From contig JAFYMA010000255.1 of NCBI GenBank assembly GCA_017556845.1, forward strand, positions 1 through 6,303: a stretch of 6,303 nt of DNA. Direction: 5' to 3'. This document shows positions 1-5,771 of this stretch, one piece after another. The notes under the pieces are model-generated. The model saw only the letters and a list, made by a program, of their open reading frames with translations, did no database searches and was not told the origin of the DNA. Made by a program: the position numbers and the translations under genes. The stretch comes from Clostridia bacterium (lineage in GTDB: Bacteria; Bacillota; Clostridia; Oscillospirales; CAG-272). Positions within the stretch are counted from its first letter, which is position 1. Each line of letters starts with the position of its first letter.

Positions 1-588
1 CGTGATATAGCTTTCATAATTTGAAATGACGGCAATATTTCCTCTTTGAGTCTGACCTATGGCGTACGTGTCAGATGCGTTATTGAACGCTGCTTTTATT
101 TCCTGACAGTCGCCAAACGTGCTTTCACCGACGATCAAATATTTACCGTTAGGGTCTGCAACGGAGTCGTACGTCAGCTCAAGAAGAACGCCCGTACGCT
201 CGTATACGGCGTCAATTATCATTTCCGCTGCCTGTATGACCGTGTCCGATGCGTTTGACGAGCATAAAACGTCATACTGTGCCTTTCCGTTTTTGATTAT
301 TTCCGTCGTATGGTCAAAAAACGGCAGAAGTGCGGTTATATCATCGCTTGATATAACGCCGTCGGAATTGATGTCGGCGTTTTTGTCAAACGGATATTTT
401 TCAGGATCCTTTACGTGCTTCAACAGACGGATAACGTCCTTCGAGTTTATCCTTCCGTCACCGTTAAGGTCGCAATCAAGCGATATTACGGCGGCAGATA
501 TATCCCGAAACGGAATGACCGCTATACAGATCACCGGTACAAGTGCAAGGATAATGCATAATAAATGAAGCAAATGTTTCTTTTTCAC
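1..588 (-). CDS. Secreted protein with N-terminal type I dockerin, 3' end outside window
   Basis: Only the first 196 residues are present; the frame stays open to the left edge. I chose the GTG start at 588-586 because GAGGTG (600-595) lies 6 nt upstream and translation begins V-KKKH followed by a hydrophobic stretch (about residues 5-26), a signal peptide or signal anchor with possible cleavage near residue 32. Residues 37-92 form a type I dockerin: loop one is D40-x-N42-x-D44-G45 with D51, and loop two is D72-x-N74-x-D76-G77 with D83, each followed by a short helix. Dockerins bind cohesins on scaffoldins, so the protein is probably cellulosomal or anchored at the cell surface. Residues 103-196 (an AAEMIIDAVYERTGV helix, then YLIVGES) resemble the alpha/beta domains at the N-terminus of some large carbohydrate-active or DUF4838-like proteins. 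That resemblance is from memory and weak. The catalytic function, if any, lies outside the window. The gene has its own promoter and is separate from the choline operon. Confidence 0.88.
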   Translation of the reverse strand, partial: MKKKHLLHLLCIILALVPVICIAVIPFRDISAAVISLDCDLNGDGRINSKDVIRLLKHVKDPEKYPFDKNADINSDGVISSDDITALLPFFDHTTEIIKNGKAQYDVLCSSNASDTVIQAAEMIIDAVYERTGVLLELTYDSVADPNGKYLIVGESTFGDCQEIKAAFNNASDTYAIGQTQRGNIAVISNYESYIT

Positions 589-594
589 GGTGTT

Positions 595-600
595 CACCTC
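595..600 (-). promoter_or_regulatory. Ribosome binding site of the dockerin gene
   Basis: GAGGTG sits 6 nt before the GTG codon at 588-586. It decides the start, because the signal-peptide-like KKKH plus hydrophobic run begins immediately after this codon. Confidence 0.75.
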
Positions 601-642
601 TAATTATTTATTTATACTGAAAACGATGAATGTACTGATTCT

Positions 643-671
643 AATATAATACAAGATGAATAAAAAGTCAA
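643..671 (-). promoter_or_regulatory. Sigma-A promoter of the dockerin gene
   Basis: On the minus strand TTGACT (671-666) is separated by exactly 17 nt from TATATT (648-643), a near-consensus vegetative promoter. The predicted start of transcription is near 636, giving a leader of roughly 48 nt before the GTG codon. The surrounding DNA is AT-rich, as is usual upstream of promoters. It lies between the operon terminator and the dockerin gene, so that gene appears to be an independent transcription unit. No clear operator repeat is visible. Confidence 0.72.
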
Positions 672-687
672 TGAAAAAAAGATACTT

Positions 688-730
688 ATAAAGAAAAGAG
701 CAGAGAGTGTAAATATCACTCCCTGCTCTT
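688..730 (-). terminator. Intrinsic terminator of the choline/teichoic acid operon
   Basis: The arms 730-717 and 709-696 pair over 14 bp with a single G-U wobble and enclose a 7-nt loop (716-710). The 3' arm runs into a T-rich tract (TTCTTTAT, 695-688). The hairpin begins about 20 nt past the TAA stop of the YidC-sulfatase gene. The T tract is on the minus-strand 3' side only, so it acts for minus-strand transcripts. Confidence 0.9.
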
Positions 731-750
731 AATATAACGGTATTGCGTTT

Positions 751-3513
751 TTACGGTGCTTTATGCTCCTTTAAAACGGTCTGGGACTCGTAGAACGTCC
801 AGTTTTCCTTATTCCACAGATCGTCCTTTACGCTTGCCCAGCGTGACGGCAGAAACGTGTTGCCGTTGTTCGTGCTCGTTGAAAATACGTCGGATATTAT
901 GACGAACTGCTCGTGAGCTGTTTTTTCGCTGTTGTCTATCTTCTTTTTCGTGAAGGGATTAACGGGGTTATTTATGATATCCTTCGTTGCCATTGTGGGA
1001 ACGTCGGCGTTCGTCATAAATTCATTCGATACGGTATATGTATCGGAATTAAAATCCTTTACCATAAGAAGCGGATAGTAAAACTCTGCATTTTTCGTTC
1101 TGTCGTTGTCGATATTCAATTTATCTATCTGCATAAGATCACGGCCGTGGTCGGCTACGAGAATTATTCTCGTGTTATCGTACACGCCCTGCTTTTTCAG
1201 ATAGTCGAACCATTCGCCGAGACGTAAGAGCGAGGATATATTTATGTGGTAATGGCTCATGCGGAACGTAGAATCAACCTTGAGGTCAATTCCGTCAACC
1301 GTAAATCTGTCCGAATGCTCCATATCGTACTGCGTGTTGTCTACCTCCATTTTCGGAGTGTAGTCAGGCGCTTGCAGAAGCATAGGCTCGTGCGTTGAGT
1401 CGTTCGTCATAAACAGAAACGTATTTTCATTCCCGTCTGTTATATCAGTCATCTTCGCCATATTTTCAAGCACCTCGTACGAGTTCATAAACGGCGCGAA
1501 AAGACCGGATGCACTCGAGGTGCTGTGCTGTGTCTGCGTTGAGGTATTGCCCTCCTCAAAGTCGGTTTCCACCTGATTGTACTGGCCTTCGCCGTATACG
1601 GACGGCTGGAAGAACAGTGGCATACACTTCATAAAGCTGAGTAAAAAGAAGTTTCTGCGATTGTTCTGTATCGTCTTTTCCTTTTGCTCCGCACTGCTGA
1701 ATTTGCCCTTCGTTATATAAGCGTCGATATCGGGATATTCGTCAAATACGCTTAAGTCGGGTATCCATTTGTAATTTGCGTAAACGGGATCAAGCACCGT
1801 TACGTCGTATCCGTTTTCGGCAAACAGTACGGGCATTACCTTTAACGCCTCGTTGTGCTTTGAAACGAGCGATTCGTTTTCACGCCTGTTCATTTCTACG
1901 GGCGTATATTCGTATCCGCCGAGTAATGCGGGCGATGCAAAATTCGTATATCCGCCGAATGAAATAGTGTTTTTGTAGTAGGTAAAGCCTGAGAATTTTT
2001 CTTTAAGCTCCGGCTTTTCCTTGAATATGTACGGTATGTACTGCCCCATCGCCCTATCGAGCATTATCACAACGACGTTTTTGCCGTTTTTGCTCAGCTT
2101 GAAGTCGGGAATACCGTCAGTCTGCACAGTTACTTCCTTTACGGATGAGCTTATCGTAAATGCGTTTACTGCGGACATACCGCCTACGGCGATAGTTGCC
2201 GTCAGCAGTATATACGACATTACCCGTCTGAATTTTATTGCGCATATTGCTATAAGAGCGACGAGCGCCAATACGATAATTACATTCAGCACCTGTGAGA
2301 AAACGGAGAACGAAACGCCGTTTTCGTACTGAAGCGTCGGGGAGATAACGCCGAGCTCTGTTCCGAAGAACATATAATTTATGATCGCAACGGCAGAGAA
2401 TATCCACACGAAGCGTTCAAACATAACCTTTCCCTTAGGGCTTGCAAGCCAATAAAATACGCCGAGCCAGACGAGGAAAAATCCCACAGCCATACAAGCG
2501 GAGCTTACAAGATACCACATAGGGTTATGAAAATGCGATGCGTCTATATATTCCTGGGGCGATGCCGAAATAAACGTTGACGGAATAAGAAGTCCCATAA
2601 GCACCGCAAGAAATACCGCGCCCGAAATGAAGTATTTACGCTTCGGCTCGTATACGGCAGTCTTTTCGCTTTTCGGAAGATGCGTTTTTATGACGTTCAG
2701 CAAAAGCGGCATCTGGAGCAAAAGTCCGAGGCACAAAAGCGCCTGATTGATCTTGTCGGTTGCTCCTGCCGATGCGATAAACGCAATAACGCACGCAATT
2801 CCTACTGCCGACAGCGAATATCTCAATACCTTCTGAGGATCTTTTATCTTGTAGAATATATTTTTCAAAAGCGAAAATACGTTGTTCAGCGTCCAGTAAA
2901 ATACAAGGCACGAGGGTGACGTATAAAGAAATACGAGGAAGAACAGCGCCATAGCGTAAAGCTGTATCTTCGTTTTAAGAGGGAAGCCCTTTAAGTAAAT
3001 AGCGCTTGACACGACGTTGACCGCGGTCATAAGTATCGGCAAAAGGTTTACGGTGATACTGCCGATAACTATAAGACCGTCAGGCGCTCCGAGATCCTTT
3101 ATAGGACCGAACGGTACTCCGTCAAGAACTTCAAGCCCCGACAAAAACTGATACGCCGCCATAAAGAACGGTATTTCCAAAAGCAGAGATACAGAGCCGT
3201 TAAGTGCGTTCGTCGGCTTGTAATCGTTCTGTCTGTAATACGTTTGCAGTATCATCATTCTCTCGTCGCCCGAGAATGTTTTTTTGATGTGTGATACGCC
3301 CTTTTGAAGCTTTGCTTCAACGTCACGCGTTTTTTCCTGCATTGCGTCTGCGCGCTTATACAGCGGCAAAACGAGGATATTCATAAGCAGGCTGAGGAAT
3401 ATTATTGCAATTCCGGGATTTTCGACGATACTGTTTGCGCCTCTGAATATTATCTCAAATACGAGCTTCAACGGGCCTAAAAAGATAGTTTCAAGAATGG
3501 TTATAAACGACAT
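751..3513 (-). CDS. YidC/Oxa1-like domain fused to sulfatase/LTA-synthase-like domain
   Basis: This is a 920-residue polytopic membrane protein. Residues 1-225 match the YidC/Oxa1 core: an amphipathic N-terminal helix, TM1 (34-51, ending LVLPL), a charged cytoplasmic hairpin, TM2 (106-126, LLEIPFFMAAYQFL), TM3 (148-170), TM4 (183-198) and TM5 (202-222, with CLVFYWTLNNVFSLL). Asn45 occupies the place of the conserved groove Arg, and there is no lipobox. Seven further helices follow (about 233-452) with basic cytoplasmic loops, placing the C-terminal domain outside. Residues 475-920 are an alkaline-phosphatase-superfamily domain: D486 in VVVIMLDRAMG, candidate nucleophile T523 in GGYTNFASPALLGG, H708 in THEP, and D788-H789 in ADHG. 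That superfamily includes LtaS and phosphoethanolamine transferases. The start ATG is preceded by AAGGAGG at 14 nt and overlaps the upstream gene by 23 bp. A role in making or modifying a surface phosphopolymer is inferred from context; the substrate is unknown. Confidence 0.9.
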   Translation of the reverse strand: MSFITILETIFLGPLKLVFEIIFRGANSIVENPGIAIIFLSLLMNILVLPLYKRADAMQEKTRDVEAKLQKGVSHIKKTFSGDERMMILQTYYRQNDYKPTNALNGSVSLLLEIPFFMAAYQFLSGLEVLDGVPFGPIKDLGAPDGLIVIGSITVNLLPILMTAVNVVSSAIYLKGFPLKTKIQLYAMALFFLVFLYTSPSCLVFYWTLNNVFSLLKNIFYKIKDPQKVLRYSLSAVGIACVIAFIASAGATDKINQALLCLGLLLQMPLLLNVIKTHLPKSEKTAVYEPKRKYFISGAVFLAVLMGLLIPSTFISASPQEYIDASHFHNPMWYLVSSACMAVGFFLVWLGVFYWLASPKGKVMFERFVWIFSAVAIINYMFFGTELGVISPTLQYENGVSFSVFSQVLNVIIVLALVALIAICAIKFRRVMSYILLTATIAVGGMSAVNAFTISSSVKEVTVQTDGIPDFKLSKNGKNVVVIMLDRAMGQYIPYIFKEKPELKEKFSGFTYYKNTISFGGYTNFASPALLGGYEYTPVEMNRRENESLVSKHNEALKVMPVLFAENGYDVTVLDPVYANYKWIPDLSVFDEYPDIDAYITKGKFSSAEQKEKTIQNNRRNFFLLSFMKCMPLFFQPSVYGEGQYNQVETDFEEGNTSTQTQHSTSSASGLFAPFMNSYEVLENMAKMTDITDGNENTFLFMTNDSTHEPMLLQAPDYTPKMEVDNTQYDMEHSDRFTVDGIDLKVDSTFRMSHYHINISSLLRLGEWFDYLKKQGVYDNTRIILVADHGRDLMQIDKLNIDNDRTKNAEFYYPLLMVKDFNSDTYTVSNEFMTNADVPTMATKDIINNPVNPFTKKKIDNSEKTAHEQFVIISDVFSTSTNNGNTFLPSRWASVKDDLWNKENWTFYESQTVLKEHKAP

Positions 3514-4753
3514 TTTGCTTTTCTTGTCCTCCTTTTTCCGTAAGCTCTGAATATTTGTTCAAAAGATAGTCTGCCGTAAGAGCTGCGCCGAGCGAGGGAT
3601 TTGCCCACGTTTCTTCCTTGACGGTCTTGCGGCCGACAGCGTATTTCGGGTCAGATATGCACGTGTCGATAACGTCCTTAAGGCAGTGCATATTTTCCTC
3701 CGTCAGCTGACAGCCGAGGCAGGGAAGTGCCGATACCGTCCAAAGCGGGCGGTCAAGCCACCAGGCATCGTAAGGGCTGAGATCAAAGCTCGGATCCGTA
3801 TAAATGACGGGCTTATCGTATACGAGAGTAAAATCGAATATGACTCCCGAAAAGTCGGAGATAAGTATATCCGATCTTGAAAGAACGTCAAAATTGTCCG
3901 TATCGGAGTTCCATTCAAATTTATCGTTTGTCGGATAATCACGCATAAGCCCCTCGATAAGCTCCTTTTCCGAGGTGAAGGACTGCGGGTGCGGACGGAC
4001 TATAACGTGATAGCCCGTATTTATCAGAACGTCAAGTATTTTTCCGCCGTACACGCTCAGTATGGCGCTTTTGCCCCAGGAGGGAGCAAGCAGCACCGTT
4101 CTTTCGTGCTTCGGTATATCGCCGCTTTCCTTAAGCCTTTTTGCCATTTCGTCCATATACGGAATACCCGTTATGACGAGCTCCTTTTCGGGAAGTCCCC
4201 TCAGCTTTTCAAGCGCACGCACGTCGTCTATCTGATACTGACCTGAAAGCAGTATGCTGTCGTAGTAATCTATGCCGAACATTCTGTAAAGCGTTATTTC
4301 GCTTGCCGCGTGGGGAATGTGAACGTAGTGATCGACGAGCTTTGATCTTTTCCACTGGTAAACGTCAAGACCGGGCGTCGTTGACAGCAGGATAGATGCG
4401 TTCAGAAAATTCAGCTTCATAAACGCCTTGCTTTCCGTTCCGATATATTCCGCCTTTATATGCGGATATTTGTTTTCAAGCGCCTTATCGTCCTCTGACA
4501 TCGTCATATAAACGGTATTGACGCCTCTTTTGTCAAGCTCGCGGCAGATAGGCTCAAATACTGACCAATATCTTTTATTATCCGAAAAAATGACGATCGG
4601 TATTTTTTTATCGTCGATCTTTGCGTTGCCGCCGCTGAATTTAAATCTCAGCTTGATAAACAGCATGCGAAGTGAAAATATGCTTGCACCGATAACACCG
4701 ATCAGTATCGTAAAGAGCATACTTCCCGTTCCCGGGTCGATATACAGTAACAT
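3491..4753 (-). CDS. CDP-glycerol glycerophosphotransferase-like (TagF/TagB family) with N-terminal YIDPGTGS membrane segment
   Basis: This 420-residue protein has a GT-B fold of the CDP-glycerol:poly(glycerophosphate) glycerophosphotransferase type, the family that adds glycerol-phosphate or ribitol-phosphate units to teichoic acid at the inner face of the membrane. The N-terminus carries YIDPGTGSM and then one membrane helix (about 12-34), which would anchor the enzyme; the GT-B domain occupies about 50-400. Visible family motifs are the His cluster in DHYVHIPH (H142, H145, H148, where the family has its first catalytic His), LLAPSW (221-226), RPHP (253-256, the second catalytic His) and DILISDFSGVIFDF (295-308, nucleotide-binding region). 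The start ATG has GGAG 10 nt upstream (4767-4764). The gene follows the choline permease after a 64-bp gap and its end overlaps the YidC-sulfatase gene by 23 bp. The exact polyol-phosphate cannot be read from the sequence, and it could be a primase rather than a polymerase. Confidence 0.88.
   Translation of the reverse strand: MLLYIDPGTGSMLFTILIGVIGASIFSLRMLFIKLRFKFSGGNAKIDDKKIPIVIFSDNKRYWSVFEPICRELDKRGVNTVYMTMSEDDKALENKYPHIKAEYIGTESKAFMKLNFLNASILLSTTPGLDVYQWKRSKLVDHYVHIPHAASEITLYRMFGIDYYDSILLSGQYQIDDVRALEKLRGLPEKELVITGIPYMDEMAKRLKESGDIPKHERTVLLAPSWGKSAILSVYGGKILDVLINTGYHVIVRPHPQSFTSEKELIEGLMRDYPTNDKFEWNSDTDNFDVLSRSDILISDFSGVIFDFTLVYDKPVIYTDPSFDLSPYDAWWLDRPLWTVSALPCLGCQLTEENMHCLKDVIDTCISDPKYAVGRKTVKEETWANPSLGAALTADYLLNKYSELTEKGGQEKQNVVYNHS
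3528..3534 (-). promoter_or_regulatory. Ribosome binding site of the YidC-sulfatase gene, long spacing
   Basis: AAGGAGG lies inside the 3' end of the upstream glycerophosphotransferase-like gene. Its spacing to the ATG at 3513-3511 is 14 nt, longer than the usual 5-10 nt. No ATG, GTG or TTG is in frame between the two, so the start stands. The arrangement suggests translational coupling to the upstream gene. Confidence 0.7.
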
Positions 4754-4775
4754 AATTAATTATCTCCATAAAACA

Positions 4776-4801
4776 CCCGCACGGCAACGTTGGCGTGCGG
4801 G
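4776..4801 (-). promoter_or_regulatory. Intercistronic GC-rich hairpin between permease and glycerophosphotransferase genes
   Basis: CCCGCACG and CGTGCGGG pair over a perfect 8 bp around a 10-nt loop that itself contains the palindrome CAACGTTG. On the minus strand the 3' arm is followed by TGTTTTAT and then the GGAG ribosome binding site of the next gene. It could be a leaky terminator or attenuator that lowers expression of the two distal genes, or an mRNA processing or stabilising element. A second small inverted repeat, AAGGCG/CGCCTT (4806-4819), overlaps the permease stop codon. The hairpin is seen directly; its function is inference. Confidence 0.6.
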
Positions 4802-4817
4802 CGGCAAGGCGTGCGCC

Positions 4818-5771
4818 TTATTTGCTTTTTTTGAAAATTTCTTTGAAATCAGCCGCCGCAAATATACCGCAGATGAGTACAACGACGGTGCACACGATCG
4901 GAATAAGCTCGAATTTGGGAGCCTGTCCTTTAAACAGTCCGAGAACCATGGGTATTACCGCTATCCACGCGCAGTACGTTACGTTCAGCGCCATAGCCTT
5001 AGATGCGCCGATCTGTGAGATAGCCTTGTAGTAATATAGGTAAGAAAGCGTTGCAAAAAGTCCTGCAATAACGATTGCGGGGATAAGCCACTTTGTTTCG
5101 GGTGTGAAAAGGTCAACTGTGAAGCCCCAGCCCTTGATAGCGGGAAGAATGATGACAGCGTACGTAAGAGCAGACGTTGTCTGACGTATTTGCAGTGCAT
5201 ATTCGTCCTTTACCTCGGGATCTGTAAGGCACTTTGCGAGAATGACAGCCTCAATACCCCAACCGAATGCGCACATCGCCGCACCGAGAAGACCGAGCCA
5301 GAAGTTTTCAATGTTAAGCTCTGGAGAGTAGCTCAGACCGTAAACTCCCGCAAGCGTTGCGATAAGAAACAGCCATTGATACCATTTCATCTTTTCTTTG
5401 AGGAATATGTAAGCGAGTATTGCTCCGATAGCAGGGAACACCGCACTTGCAACAGCGCCTATTGAAGCACCCATATACGTAAGAGCCATAACGTAGCCCG
5501 TCATTCCGACAGGACCGCCTATCAGTGCGGCAACGACTACCCATTTTCCGCTCTTTGTTTTCGTAAGAGCGCGCCATACGTTTTTAAGATTTCCTCTGAC
5601 ACCGTTATACGCCGTTGCCCATATTGCCGATGAAGCATCGTGGATAAACGTGCTTATGAACGTAACGAACAGAAGCGATTCCAAAGAGCAGAACGGCTCC
5701 ATACCCGTTGCTAAAGTAAGAACGTACGAGGCTATTGCCCAAGTAATACCTGCAATTATACCTGCGATCAT
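4818..5771 (-). CDS. licB: LicB-type choline permease (EamA/DMT superfamily)
   Basis: This 317-residue, very hydrophobic protein has the usual length and two-repeat layout of DMT-superfamily carriers: EamA repeat one at about 1-147 and repeat two at about 156-308, roughly ten helices. The end of repeat one reads GAVASAVFPAIGAILAYIFL followed by KEK and a further helix (near 105-146), the typical EamA arrangement. The choline assignment rests on context: the upstream gene is a LicA-type choline kinase, and licA-licB pairs are known to take up choline for phosphocholine decoration of surface glycans (Haemophilus, pneumococcus). The start ATG overlaps the kinase stop by one base (TGATG) and has AAGGAGG (5787-5781) 9 nt upstream, so the pair is probably translationally coupled. 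The protein ends in a basic tail (KEIFKKSK), presumably cytoplasmic. Another small quaternary amine or metabolite is possible as substrate. Confidence 0.85.
   Translation of the reverse strand: MIAGIIAGITWAIASYVLTLATGMEPFCSLESLLFVTFISTFIHDASSAIWATAYNGVRGNLKNVWRALTKTKSGKWVVVAALIGGPVGMTGYVMALTYMGASIGAVASAVFPAIGAILAYIFLKEKMKWYQWLFLIATLAGVYGLSYSPELNIENFWLGLLGAAMCAFGWGIEAVILAKCLTDPEVKDEYALQIRQTTSALTYAVIILPAIKGWGFTVDLFTPETKWLIPAIVIAGLFATLSYLYYYKAISQIGASKAMALNVTYCAWIAVIPMVLGLFKGQAPKFELIPIVCTVVVLICGIFAAADFKEIFKKSK

Noticed and set aside
119..568. 150-codon plus-strand frame opposite the dockerin gene
   Set aside because: It is antisense to a frame with a signal peptide, clear dockerin loops, RBS and promoter. 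Its own translation shows no recognisable motif.
4776..4801. Full intrinsic terminator ending the operon after the permease gene
   Set aside because: The stem is only 8 bp with a 10-nt loop, and the T tract is short and interrupted. The RBS of the next co-directional gene follows at once, so I list it as a regulatory hairpin instead.
4518..5018. 166-codon plus-strand frame spanning the permease/glycerophosphotransferase junction
   Set aside because: It covers the ends of two well-supported minus-strand genes and the hairpin gap, and has no family-like motif.
5166..5571. Recurring CGTAAGAGC word in the permease gene and elsewhere
   Set aside because: It encodes Ala-Leu-Thr or similar on the minus strand with preferred codons. 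The spacing is irregular and there is no flanking similarity, so it is not a repeat element.
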